Below, one piece after another: positions 51,686 to 60,195 of a stretch of DNA of 64,000 nucleotides. The stretch lies in contig JAJDXR010000044.1 in NCBI GenBank assembly GCA_022823165.1, forward strand, positions 1 to 64,000, read 5' to 3'. Every line of letters starts with the position of its first letter. Position 1 is the first letter of the stretch. A program made the translations under genes and the position numbers. The DNA is from Anaerolineae bacterium. Its GTDB lineage: Bacteria > Chloroflexota > Anaerolineae > Aggregatilineales > Phototrophicaceae. The notes under the pieces were generated by a model. The model ran no database searches and was not told where the DNA came from. It saw only the letters and a program-made list of their open reading frames with translations.

Positions 51686-51814
51686 GATGCCAACGCTAAA
51701 CAGCCGCGGATGGCTTAGGTTGCCGGCCGCAACTATGGAGCGCCAATATCGCGCCCAGGCGTGATAAAATCAGAATCGGCGCTTCAGAATTGAAAGCAAG
51801 CCCGGATTAAGGCA

Positions 51815-52351
51815 ATGGATTCACACAGCGTATTCTTTGGCGAGTGGCTGCGCAGCCTGCGCGCGCAATACAAACAGGTCGTCCGCAACAATGACCGGGT
51901 GACCTTGCCGACCCTGACGGCGGTCCTGCAGAATGTTGGTTTCGGCGAAGCTGAGCTGACGCAGTTGCGGATAGAAGCGACTATGCGCGCGGACGATGTC
52001 GCGGAAGACTTCAAGCCGGATATGCAGATTCTTGAACCAGCGCTGCCGCCTCAGCCGCACCCGTCCGAGTGCTTGTGCCCTCAATGCAGCCCCGTTGACG
52101 ACTCCGCGCATGATAGCGACGGCCAGCCTATTCTCCCCGATCCGGAGGCCGCGTCCGCCGAAACGGGACATACTTTTCCCGTCGCGCCGATGAACCCGGC
52201 CGAGGCTGAAGAACCTGAACCGCAAAGTTTCGAAGACAGTTTGGATGAGCAGGCGGAAATCGAAGCAACTGGACCCGCTGCGGAGGATTCGGCTGAAGAC
52301 GACGGCGCCGCTGACGACCCCGACGCCCCGGCGCAAATGAGTCTCTTCTGA
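51815..52351 (+). CDS. Acidic protein with C-terminal clamp-binding-like peptide
   Basis: 178 residues, family unknown. The first 75 are a compact region (FFGEWLRSLRAQYKQVV ... LTQLRIEATMRADDVAEDF). A short Cys cluster (CLCPQC) follows, then about 85 disordered, strongly acidic residues rich in Glu, Asp, Ala and Pro. The last five residues are QMSLF, matching the bacterial sliding-clamp-binding consensus QLxLF at a free C-terminus, where it occurs in mismatch-repair and polymerase proteins. Together these suggest a DNA-metabolism protein tethered to DnaN; that is inference. tadA follows in two bases. Confidence 0.65.
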   Translation: MDSHSVFFGEWLRSLRAQYKQVVRNNDRVTLPTLTAVLQNVGFGEAELTQLRIEATMRADDVAEDFKPDMQILEPALPPQPHPSECLCPQCSPVDDSAHDSDGQPILPDPEAASAETGHTFPVAPMNPAEAEEPEPQSFEDSLDEQAEIEATGPAAEDSAEDDGAADDPDAPAQMSLF

Positions 52352-52353
52352 CC

Positions 52354-52827
52354 ATGCCCATCACTGAAGCAGACCGGAAGTGGATGCGCCTCGCGCTCAG
52401 CGAAGCTGAAAGCGCGCTCGCCACCGATGATGTGCCGATTGGCGCTGTCGCCGTGCGTCAAGGCGCGGTCATCGGGCGCGGCTACAACCGGCGCGAAGCC
52501 GACAAGGACCCCACAGCGCACGCTGAAATCATCGCCATCCGTGAAGCGGCGGCGGCGCTCGACAGGTGGCGGCTTGACGAGGTAACGCTCTACTGTACGC
52601 TGGAGCCCTGCTCGATGTGCGCGGGCGCCATGGTGCTGGCGCGCCTGCCACGGCTCGTGTATGCGGCCGGCGATCCCAAGGCCGGCGCCGCTGGCAGCAT
52701 AATCGATATCACCCGGCATCACCGACTGAACCATCATGTGCATGTGGAAAGCGGTCTTTACGCTGAGGAAGCGGCTGAATTGCTGCGCGCCTTCTTCCGC
52801 CGTTTGCGCGCCCAGAGCCAGGGCTGA
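52354..52827 (+). CDS. tadA: tRNA-specific adenosine deaminase
   Basis: 157 residues. Zinc-deaminase motifs DPTAHAEIIAIREAAAAL (His and catalytic Glu) and LYCTLEPCSMCAGAMVLARL (two Cys ligands). The family makes inosine at the wobble base of tRNA-Arg(ACG); some members act as cytosine or guanine deaminases, but VYAAGDPKAGAAGSI matches TadA. A tRNA gene follows 65 bases on. Confidence 0.93.
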   Translation: MPITEADRKWMRLALSEAESALATDDVPIGAVAVRQGAVIGRGYNRREADKDPTAHAEIIAIREAAAALDRWRLDEVTLYCTLEPCSMCAGAMVLARLPRLVYAAGDPKAGAAGSIIDITRHHRLNHHVHVESGLYAEEAAELLRAFFRRLRAQSQG

Positions 52828-52851
52828 CGCGCGGGCCGCGGCAAGCAAGTG

Positions 52852-52879
52852 TTCAATTTCCGCGCGAGCTGTGTATACT
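52852..52879 (+). promoter_or_regulatory. Promoter of the tRNA-Ser gene
   Basis: TTCAAT, 16 bases, TATACT with TG just before it (extended -10), ending 13 bases ahead of the mature tRNA 5' end. Confidence 0.5.
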
Positions 52880-52892
52880 AAGCGTCTGCTTT

Positions 52893-52979
<87 letters not shown>

Positions 52980-53004
52980 TAGATAAGCCTGCATGGGCTA
53001 AATG

Positions 53005-53038
53005 TCAGGTCGGGCGGCTGGCTCAACGCCCGACCTGA
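53005..53038. repeat. Perfect 12-bp inverted repeat between tRNA-Ser and a convergent gene
   Basis: TCAGGTCGGGCG, ten-base loop, CGCCCGACCTGA. It should form a stable hairpin in either transcript but no T-tract follows on either strand, so it may be a transcription end of unusual type or a 3' stabiliser. Confidence 0.6.
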
Positions 53039-53063
53039 TGAAAATCTGCTAGCTAACTTCCAG

Positions 53064-54074
53064 CTAGCTTCCCATCTGCATCATCATCGCCAGCGGGAAG
53101 ACGAAAACGTCTTCCGGTATCTCGACATTGACCGGCTGGCCAAAATCGGACAATTTGGCGCTCAAATCCATGTTGATTGACGCATTCCGCTGCTGGCCCT
53201 TTTCCGTGTATGACATGTCCATGTCCATCAGCATGTCGAGGCCGTAGGTATACTTGTCGTCCAGACCAATGTACTGCGTTACCGAAAACTCCCCGGCTTC
53301 TAGCGCCTCCATGAGGTCGCCCGCCGCCTTGGAATCGTCCATGTCGTTGGCTGCGGCTGCCAGCAGGTCGGCGCTGAGCATCGACAGGAAGGCGTTCAAG
53401 TCGAGGTCGGACCTGAATACAGCCACCGCGACGCCGCTCACTTCGCTATCAGCCAAACGCGCGACGCTCACCGCCGAATCGGCGATTGCTTCCATTTCTT
53501 TCATTTCCGCGGAATCGGGCTCAGGCATCGCGCCGGTCTCGGCCAGCATTTCACCGATGGCATCGTTGAGATCGATGCCGAAGCCTTCCATGCCGCTCAT
53601 ATCTTCGCCGGCCAGCGCCGACAAGGCGTCCGCGCTTAGCAGTACAATCCCGTCTTTCATCAGCAAATTGACTTCTGACGTGGCTGCTTCCGCGCCCGAA
53701 GAATCCGTTATTTCCATCCAGACGGAGGCCTTGGCCGAAGTCAGGAAAATCTCAGCCAATTCCGCCCATTCCGCCTCGGCCAGGTCAACAGCCCGCTCGT
53801 TAATGGTCCGCAGCGATTCGTCGTCCAGCTCAAACTGGCCAGTAGCCTGTAGGGACAAACGCATCGGCTCGTCCGCATCGGCTTCCAGATTCATGCTCAT
53901 TGATACAGCGAATGAGTTAACATTGTCCATCACGGCCGCGTTATCCAGGAGAATCTGGCAATCGCTCCCGGAAAGCTCGCCGCAAAATACATCGTCCATC
54001 GAATCCGCGAGCGCGAATGCGCCCGGAAATGCCAGAGCGATCACAGCGATGAATATCAGGTATTTCCTCAGCAT
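53064..54074 (-). CDS. Secreted acidic protein of unknown function
   Basis: 336 residues from ATG 54074, six bases after GGGGAG. MLRKYLIFIAVIALAFPGAFA is a signal peptide cleaved near ALA-DS. The mature protein begins with a possible disulphide (CGELSGSDC) and is rich in Asp, Glu, Ala, Met and Ser, with strands such as VNSFAVSMSMNLEAD that recall LolA/LppX-like beta barrels. No lipobox. Function not recognised; no close neighbour in operon. Confidence 0.65.
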   Translation of the reverse strand: MLRKYLIFIAVIALAFPGAFALADSMDDVFCGELSGSDCQILLDNAAVMDNVNSFAVSMSMNLEADADEPMRLSLQATGQFELDDESLRTINERAVDLAEAEWAELAEIFLTSAKASVWMEITDSSGAEAATSEVNLLMKDGIVLLSADALSALAGEDMSGMEGFGIDLNDAIGEMLAETGAMPEPDSAEMKEMEAIADSAVSVARLADSEVSGVAVAVFRSDLDLNAFLSMLSADLLAAAANDMDDSKAAGDLMEALEAGEFSVTQYIGLDDKYTYGLDMLMDMDMSYTEKGQQRNASINMDLSAKLSDFGQPVNVEIPEDVFVFPLAMMMQMGS

Positions 54075-54240
54075 TGTTTCTCCCCTTATCAGTTTCATGT
54101 CCGCTACTTGTACTACGCACGGAGTCGCATTCTGTTCCAAGCAGATCTTTGGTCATTCTTTATAGCCGCGCTAATCACCGGGCGCTGAAAGGCGCCAGAT
54201 TTGAGCCCGCGCTAAACAGCCCTGGCTGGTCTGCTATACT

Positions 54241-54372
54241 GGGAGTGGCTAACATGGTGGATATCTCCTGAATGCCGAGCAGGCACAGGTTGATTCACCA
54301 CAGAGACACAGAGGGCGCAGAGATTTTTCTTTGGGTCGAAGGGAAACTGCATCCACTACAATAGACACTCCC
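54241..54372 (-). mobile_element. MITE copy 3 (132 bp, 8-bp target duplication)
   Basis: Same element as at 15604 and 26038, in reverse orientation. The two ends align over 22 positions with 17 identities (GGGAGTGGCTAAC... against GGGAGTGTCTATTG...). GCTATACT stands at 54233-54240 and again at 54373-54380, a perfect 8-bp duplication. It lies 45 bases before the start of the LOG-family gene, so it may alter that gene's leader. Confidence 0.9.
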
Positions 54373-54416
54373 GCTATACTCGCGCGCAGCCTGGCCGAGT
54401 GGAAATCGCAGAGACT

Positions 54417-54941
54417 ATGAAGATTATTACCGTTTTTGGCAGTTCCCAGGTACGTCCACGCCAGCCCGACTATGAAGACGCGCTGACCATCGGTCGGGCG
54501 CTGGCGCAAAGCGGATACGCGGTCATGAGCGGCGGCTACTACGGCGTCATGGAAGCGGTGAGCAAAGGCGCGCGGGCTGGCGGCGGCCATGTCATCGGCG
54601 TAACCACCGACCAGATCGGCCTGCAATTTAATGTCGAGCCTAACGTCTACAACAGCGAAGTCGTCAACTTTGCCGACCTGCGCGACCGTCTGCTGTACAT
54701 GGTGGAGAACGCAGACGCCTACCTGGCTATGCCGGGCGGCATCGGCACTTTGCATGAAATCGCGGAAACCTGGGAATTGATGCGCATCGGCGGCGTGCCG
54801 CGGCGCCCGTTTGTTTGTTACGGCAGCCTGTGGGCGACCATAATCGGGGAGCTGGAAAACAGCGCTTATCTTGCCGATGGCTACCAGGGCATGATCAAAT
54901 TCGCGCAGCGCCCGAACGAAGCGCTGACATTACTCGCCTGA
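54417..54941 (+). CDS. LOG-family protein (cytokinin riboside phosphoribohydrolase-like)
   Basis: About 174 residues. Rossmann-like fold with ITVFGSSQVRPRQPDY, VMSGGYYGVMEAVSKGA and the signature AMPGGIGTLHEIAETW, in which Arg and Glu of LOG enzymes cleave nucleoside monophosphate N-glycosides. In bacteria most members are PpnN- or LOG-like; substrate unknown. A GTG six codons earlier is a less likely start. The MITE inserted 45 bases upstream. Confidence 0.87.
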   Translation: MKIITVFGSSQVRPRQPDYEDALTIGRALAQSGYAVMSGGYYGVMEAVSKGARAGGGHVIGVTTDQIGLQFNVEPNVYNSEVVNFADLRDRLLYMVENADAYLAMPGGIGTLHEIAETWELMRIGGVPRRPFVCYGSLWATIIGELENSAYLADGYQGMIKFAQRPNEALTLLA

Positions 54942-55081
54942 GCGCTGAGACTCAATATCTGCGTGTGTTGGCGCGATTCCGCCTTGGCGGCGCTTGCGAA
55001 TCCCGCTCAGCGCCGGATATGCGCGGGCAATTCGAGTACAATAGTCATGGGATGAATCCTGGCATCTGAGGTAAGCCATCA

Positions 55082-56332
55082 GTGAGGCGCCAAATTCAAC
55101 TGCTTGCGCTGATATTATGCCTGCTGGCATCATCGCTTGCGCGCGCGCAGGACAACTCAACTGAGGCCGATGACAACACAGCGGCGCAGCTGAAAGTTTG
55201 GTTGCCGGCGCCACTTATTTCCGACGAATCAGGCAATGCCTATCAGCTGCTGATTGAACACAGCGCCGAGTTTGCCGCCAGCAACAATATCGAAGCGGCT
55301 TATCGCATCAAGGACGTCGGCAAAGTCGGCGGCATCGTGGCCTCAATTCGCGCCGGTAAAGAAGTGGCGCCGGCAGCCCTGCCCGATGTCGCGCTGATTC
55401 GACGGCGAGACTTTGGCCCGGCTCTGGCCAGCGAGTATTTGCAGTCTTTGGAGTCGCTGTTTTCGTCCTCGCTGCTCAATGATTTGGACGACAGCGTTGA
55501 ATTCGGCCAGCTTCCGCTCGAGAGCGGCTTGTCCCTTTACGGCCTGCCCTATTTTTTTGATCTGCTGCTTAGCGTCTACACGCAGCCGCAAGGCGCCGAA
55601 CGCAACTCGCTCAGCTTTGACGATATGATATCCGGGCAGGTAACCTTTTTGTTCCCGGCGGCGCGCACCAACGGTTTGAATCAGACTTTCTATTTGCAGT
55701 ACCTGGCCGCCGGTGGCATGACGCCTGACGAAGGCCTGATGTCCGTCAATCAAGGCGCGCTGCAAACGGTCTTGGAATTTTATGATGTATTGGCGAAAAG
55801 CGACCTGATAACAGCGGATGTCTTGACCTACCAGTCGCCGGCCGCCTATGCCGCCGACTTCGCCAATCATTTGGACCGCCCGCAGCTGGCCATCTTCAAC
55901 GCCAGCGATTATCTCGCCATGATTGACCAGCAGGTCAGCAGTGTTGTCGCCGCTCAAATCCCGACGGCTGACGCGAACGGCTCGTCGATCCTCACTGGCT
56001 GGCTGTGGGTAATCGTGACGCCGGACCTGGGCCGGCAGGCGCTTGTGGCGCGCTTCTTGGAATGGATGATGGAGCCGGCTTTTCACGCGGCTTTTGCGCG
56101 AGCGCTGTATCATCTGCCAACTCAACCGGATATTCTGGACCAAAGCCTGCCGCCCGCCGCCGACAGTCAATTCTTCAGCGAACTGCTGCAAAGCGCGGCG
56201 CTGCCCCTGCCGGAAGGCGAAGCCGGCACGGCGCCGCGCTTGATGCAAGAAGCATTGGTGCATGTATTGCACGGAGATGTATCGGCAGCGGAGGCGACCC
56301 GCCAAGTCCTCGAACAGCTCGCCGAACGCTAA
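55082..56332 (+). CDS. Extracellular solute-binding protein (ABC transporter type 1)
   Basis: 416 residues from GTG 55082. Signal peptide LLALILCLLASSLARA, then a mature domain beginning QDNSTEADDN. LKVWLPAPLISDESGNAYQ, PDVALIRRRDFG, LYGLPYFFDLLLSVYTQP and NQTFYLQYLAAGG follow the fold of sugar-binding family 1 proteins. There is no lipobox; no permease or ATPase genes are near, so its transporter is elsewhere or it works as an orphan. TACAAT 40 bases upstream may be a -10. Confidence 0.75.
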   Translation: MRRQIQLLALILCLLASSLARAQDNSTEADDNTAAQLKVWLPAPLISDESGNAYQLLIEHSAEFAASNNIEAAYRIKDVGKVGGIVASIRAGKEVAPAALPDVALIRRRDFGPALASEYLQSLESLFSSSLLNDLDDSVEFGQLPLESGLSLYGLPYFFDLLLSVYTQPQGAERNSLSFDDMISGQVTFLFPAARTNGLNQTFYLQYLAAGGMTPDEGLMSVNQGALQTVLEFYDVLAKSDLITADVLTYQSPAAYAADFANHLDRPQLAIFNASDYLAMIDQQVSSVVAAQIPTADANGSSILTGWLWVIVTPDLGRQALVARFLEWMMEPAFHAAFARALYHLPTQPDILDQSLPPAADSQFFSELLQSAALPLPEGEAGTAPRLMQEALVHVLHGDVSAAEATRQVLEQLAER

Positions 56333-57474
56333 GCGACCAGCGCCTTCTCATAAAAGCGGTGTGTCTTGTAGATCTTCCCGCCGAGGCTCAAGCTGATTTT
56401 TATCAGCGGATTGGTTTCCAGGATCCAGCCCGAATCAAGATAATCGTACTGTGAGGGCAGCAGCGCCTTCATCACTTCCAACAGCATCGCCAGCTCCACG
56501 CCCTTGTTACGGTATTCCTTCTTGACGCCCATCAGCGGCATGCGGACTCCGCGGATCGTCTTGCGAATCTTCCAATGCCAGGCGACTTGCGCCATCGTAA
56601 GGATTTCCGGCACACCCGGGCGCGGATAGGCGCGGCGCAGCGCTTCGTTAAAGTTGGGAATCGTCAGCGCAAAGCCCACTGGCTCATCGGCAATTTCAGC
56701 GTAAAATGCCAACTTGGGCTCAACCAACATGCCCAAATCATTGATCAAAGCCTGCAGCTCGGCGTCATTCATTGGGATAAAGCCCCAGTTTTTCTCCCAA
56801 GCTGCATTGTATATCTCGCGAAAGCGCTCAAACTCGGCTTTCTTGTCTTTGGCTCGCATGCTGCGCACTGTGATTCCGCTGCGCTTGGCCGCGCGGCTCA
56901 CTAGCCGTTCCAGCCGCTCAAGCGAGTCGCTGGCTGCGATCGTCTGGCGATCCTGATAGATGCAGTACGCATCCATCACCTTTTCAAAGCCGGCGCCTTC
57001 CACCAGCGCCGCGTACCAGGGCGGATTGTAGGGCATCATGATCACCGGCGGGTCAAAGTTGTCGACCAGCAGGCCGCATTCTTCATTGGTTGTGAAACTT
57101 GCCGGACCGCGAATCGCCTCTGCGCCCCGCGCGGCCAGCCAGTCGCCAGCGGCGTTCAGCAGCCCGCCGGCGACATCCGCATCGTCAATGGTCTCGAACA
57201 AACCAAAAAATCCAATGTTCTCATCGTGATAGCGATTATGCTCGTGATTGACGAAGGCGGCGATCGTTCCCGCCATCACGCCGTCACGCCAGGCGCCAAA
57301 GTATTCGCCGTCCATATAAGCCCAGGCCGGATGCTTGGATTTATCCAGCAATTGCCTGCGCATGGAAAGCAAGTTGGGCGCCCAATTGGGATCATCGGCG
57401 TAATGGCGCCAAGGAAATTGAAAAAACTCGCTGAAGTCTCCGCGATTTCCAAGCGGTCGTATTTCCAACACCAT
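56329..57474 (-). CDS. GNAT-fold protein of the YghO-like type
   Basis: 381 residues. FPWRHYADDPNWAPNL near the start, GVMAGTIAAFVNHEHNRYHD, IGFFGLFETIDDADVAGGLL, GPASFTTNEECGLLVDNFD and MMPYNPPWYAALVEGAGF are the pattern of a widespread family of two-lobed GNAT-like proteins whose substrate is not known. It converges on the solute-binding gene, the stops overlapping by four bases. Confidence 0.78.
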   Translation of the reverse strand: MVLEIRPLGNRGDFSEFFQFPWRHYADDPNWAPNLLSMRRQLLDKSKHPAWAYMDGEYFGAWRDGVMAGTIAAFVNHEHNRYHDENIGFFGLFETIDDADVAGGLLNAAGDWLAARGAEAIRGPASFTTNEECGLLVDNFDPPVIMMPYNPPWYAALVEGAGFEKVMDAYCIYQDRQTIAASDSLERLERLVSRAAKRSGITVRSMRAKDKKAEFERFREIYNAAWEKNWGFIPMNDAELQALINDLGMLVEPKLAFYAEIADEPVGFALTIPNFNEALRRAYPRPGVPEILTMAQVAWHWKIRKTIRGVRMPLMGVKKEYRNKGVELAMLLEVMKALLPSQYDYLDSGWILETNPLIKISLSLGGKIYKTHRFYEKALVA

Positions 57475-57532
57475 GTAACCTGACTTCTGAATTGAGCCGC
57501 AAGCGACATAGTCAAGAGCGCCACAAAGTATC

Positions 57533-57561
57533 TTGACAGCCGCCTGTCACGCTGATAGTAT
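57533..57561 (+). promoter_or_regulatory. Promoter of the tRNA-Asn gene
   Basis: Consensus TTGACA, 17 bases, TAGTAT, ending 13 bases before the tRNA. Confidence 0.6.
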
Positions 57562-57574
57562 AGCAGTTGTTTAT

Positions 57575-57647
57575 TCCGTAGTAGCTCAATTGGCAGAGCA
57601 ATCGGCTGTTAACCGATCGGTTCTTGGTTCAAGTCCAAGCTACGGAG
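57575..57647 (+). tRNA. tRNA-Asn (anticodon GTT)
   Basis: 73 bases. Acceptor stem TCCGTAG/CTACGGA with discriminator G; D arm with AATTGGCAGAG; anticodon stem closing CTGTTAA, anticodon GTT; T arm CTTGG-TTCAAGT-CCAAG. CCA is not encoded. Confidence 0.96.
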
Positions 57648-57656
57648 CACCGCGCC

Positions 57657-57686
57657 AATGCCCCTATGCCAGGGGCATTTTGTTTT
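57657..57686 (+). terminator. Rho-independent terminator after tRNA-Asn
   Basis: AATGCCCCT, loop ATGCC, AGGGGCATT, then TTTGTTTT. It begins ten bases after the tRNA. Confidence 0.9.
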
Positions 57687-57763
57687 GCCGCTGGCAGTTG
57701 AGAACTGAATCCTGCGCATAGACTGGGGCGACCAAAGCAAGACACGGTAAAGAGTTAGAGCAA

Positions 57764-58251
57764 TTGAAAATGCAGAATATCGAGAATCCTGCAGACGGCA
57801 TGCTGGATCGCGCGCAAGGCTGCCTGCTCGGGCAATTGGCCGGCGATGCGCTAGGCAGCCTGGTTGAATTCCAGACGCCTGAACAGATTTTGCGGGAATA
57901 CCCCAACGGCGTCCGGGAACTCGCCGACGGCGGGACCTGGGATACAATCGCCGGCCAACCCACTGCCGACTCTGAAATGGCTTTGGCGCTGGCGCGCGTG
58001 CTGGTAACGCAGGGTCGCTACGACCGCGAGGCAGCTCGGAAAGCCTACGTTTCCTGGCTGGACTCTCGTCCTTTCGATTGCGGCCGCACGATTTACAGTT
58101 CGCCGCGTCAATTGGGTGGAGAACATCTTCAAAGCAGCCAGGCAAACGGCGCCCGCAGGCGGGATTGCCCGGTGTGCGTCAGCCACGGCCCGAGCGCTTC
58201 TGGCCCGTGGACGCGTTAGAATTAGCTGAAGGCTTGCTCGGCAGCGCCTAG
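57764..58251 (+). pseudogene. ADP-ribosylglycohydrolase with internal deletion and frameshift
   Basis: The first 110 residues are a good DraG/ARH start: AQGCLLGQLAGDALGSLVEF and GGTWDTIAGQPTADSEMALA. SRPFDCGRTIY follows, then SQANGA, after which the frame fails and stops at 58219. In the next frame the final codons read RFWPVDALELAEGLLGSA and stop at 58251, which is the usual C-terminal end of this family. The middle of the enzyme, roughly 130-150 residues with the second metal site, is missing. The product would be inactive. Such enzymes remove ADP-ribose from proteins. Confidence 0.75.
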
Positions 58252-59015
58252 TTATTCAATTCGTAAATCAAACGCAAGCCATCCAGGGTCAACTCGGGCG
58301 CGACGTGATCAATGAGCGCCACATGCTCATTGAAGATCGGCGCCATCCCGCCGGTAGCGACCACCTGGGCCGCCGGCGCATCCAGTTGCGCCAGAATACG
58401 TCCCAGCAGCGAGTCGATCATACCCGCGTAGCCCCAGAAAATGCCCGACTGCATGGCGTGTATGGTGTTGCGCCCAATGGGATTCGGCGGCGGAACCAGG
58501 TCGACCTTGTGCAACTGCGCCGCGCGGCTGACCAGCGCGTCATGCGCCAGCCGGATGCCGGGCGCGATCACTCCGCCGATATAGGCATTGTCCGCCGACA
58601 GCACATCGAAGTTGGTGGAGGTGCCAAAGTCGACGCTGACGGCGGGCGCGCCGTACAATTGCGACAGCGCCACAGCGTTGCACAGCCGATCGGCGCCCGC
58701 CTGCTCCGGCATGTCGATGGCGATCTTTATCCCCAGGTCGCTTCGGCTGCTTACCGTCAGCGGCTCCAGCTTCAAGTAGCGCCGCGCCAAATCCTGAAAC
58801 ACTGCCGTCAGCGCAGGCACGACGCTGCTCAAGCAAATTGCGGAAATCGACTGGAAATCGACCTCAGCCGAGTCGAGAAAGTTACGCGCCAGGACGGCGT
58901 ACTCGTCGGTCATTTTCTGCGCGACCGTCCGCGCCCGCCAGGAGAGGCGCCAGGCGGCCCCGTCCCACAAGCCCAGGTGGATATTGGTATTGCCAATGTC
59001 GATTGCCAGCAGCAT
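58248..59015 (-). CDS. coaX: Type III pantothenate kinase
   Basis: About 255 residues from ATG 59015, seven bases after GGAG. LLAIDIGNTNIHLGLWDG is the phosphate loop, ISAICLSSVVPAL and PEQAGADRLCNAVAL the substrate region, SVDFGTSTNFDVL phosphate 2, and GGVIAPGIRLAHDALVSRAAQL the family signature. It phosphorylates pantothenate, the first step to CoA. Its stop overlaps the end of the broken glycohydrolase. Confidence 0.95.
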   Translation of the reverse strand: MLLAIDIGNTNIHLGLWDGAAWRLSWRARTVAQKMTDEYAVLARNFLDSAEVDFQSISAICLSSVVPALTAVFQDLARRYLKLEPLTVSSRSDLGIKIAIDMPEQAGADRLCNAVALSQLYGAPAVSVDFGTSTNFDVLSADNAYIGGVIAPGIRLAHDALVSRAAQLHKVDLVPPPNPIGRNTIHAMQSGIFWGYAGMIDSLLGRILAQLDAPAAQVVATGGMAPIFNEHVALIDHVAPELTLDGLRLIYELNN

Positions 59016-59179
59016 ATCCTGCTCCGATTCCGCGGCGAGGCGATTCGTTTTCTGTGGCGATGCCGCAACGGATTCCACCCGCATTTAGCAGGCCAGCCCG
59101 CGTGGAGACGCCGCCTCTGCGCTATAATATGGTAGATTCTGAACCGATAGGACGCAACCGTTGCGGCAGAGGTCTTGTC

Positions 59180-60115
59180 ATGTTGGTACGCCAGGCTACC
59201 ATCGACGACACCCAAAAAATCGTGGATTTGTTCACAGCTCGCGTGACCATCTGGCAGCGGCTCAGCGCGGCTGGTCAAGTTGAGAATCTACCCTACGATG
59301 AGCTGACCATATACGAGCGCTGGTTGCATGGCGGCGCCTGGATGTCGCTCGAGACTGGCGCCATTTGGTTGAGTCATCTATTGAGCGGCAACGGCCTGGC
59401 ATACGTAGTGGACGCCGCCGGCCAGATCCTCGCCTATGCTGAAGCCTTCGCCAATCGCGAGCTGACGCCGCTGGGTACGCATCTGCATGTAGCCGACATG
59501 CTGGTCGCCGAGGACAGCGCAGACGCCGTGCACCTGTTGCTTGCCGACGCCATCCTGGCTGACGCGCGCGCGCCCGGCCGGTTATCCGTCGATTACCCGG
59601 CCTATGACCAAGATCAAGCGACTTACTTTCGCAAGTACTTTGGCGCGGCTGAAGAAGCGCGCCTGACGCGCTACACGCTGAACGCGCATATCGGCCAAAG
59701 CTTCTACAAGAGCCAGGAATTTGACAAAACGGATGCCAGCCTGATTGACGGCTGGGCGCTGGCTGTCGGACGCTGGACCAGCCCGCGCGCGCTCTGGGAA
59801 AGCGAATGGACCGAACATTGGAGCGGTATCCCGCAGATTGCGCAGCGCAAGAAACATCGGCATTATGTCAACGCCTCGGGCCATGAAGCCTTCGTCTGCT
59901 TCCATCAGCAACTGTACAATGAGCGCAATGCCGAGGTTTACTGCTGGTCGCCGCGCAACCTCAGCACGCAACTGCTGGTGGCCATCCGCGATATGGGGCA
60001 TCGGCGCGGATTCCGCGTGTTGACCCTGGCCTTGCCCGACTTCTCCGCCAAGCTGCTGCCGGCGGATACCACCACTGACCCCAATGAGCAAGTGATTGCC
60101 ACGGTCAATGTCTGA
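59180..60115 (+). CDS. GNAT-fold protein, substrate unknown
   Basis: About 311 residues from ATG 59180. It starts VRQATIDDTQKIVDLF, the usual opening of GNAT proteins; AYVVDAAGQILAYAEAFA and LHVADMLVAEDSADAVHLL follow the central strands. The second half, with GHEAFVCFHQQLYN and RDMGHRRGFRVLTLALPD, resembles a second degenerate GNAT lobe. TATAAT at 59123-59128 may be its -10. Transcribed away from coaX. Confidence 0.68.
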   Translation: MLVRQATIDDTQKIVDLFTARVTIWQRLSAAGQVENLPYDELTIYERWLHGGAWMSLETGAIWLSHLLSGNGLAYVVDAAGQILAYAEAFANRELTPLGTHLHVADMLVAEDSADAVHLLLADAILADARAPGRLSVDYPAYDQDQATYFRKYFGAAEEARLTRYTLNAHIGQSFYKSQEFDKTDASLIDGWALAVGRWTSPRALWESEWTEHWSGIPQIAQRKKHRHYVNASGHEAFVCFHQQLYNERNAEVYCWSPRNLSTQLLVAIRDMGHRRGFRVLTLALPDFSAKLLPADTTTDPNEQVIATVNV

Positions 60116-60195
60116 TTGGCGGCGGTCGCGCTAGGCTGCCGACGCGCGCCGCGCTATCATGGCAATCTCTCGCCATCTCCACAGGAGGGCTTCTC

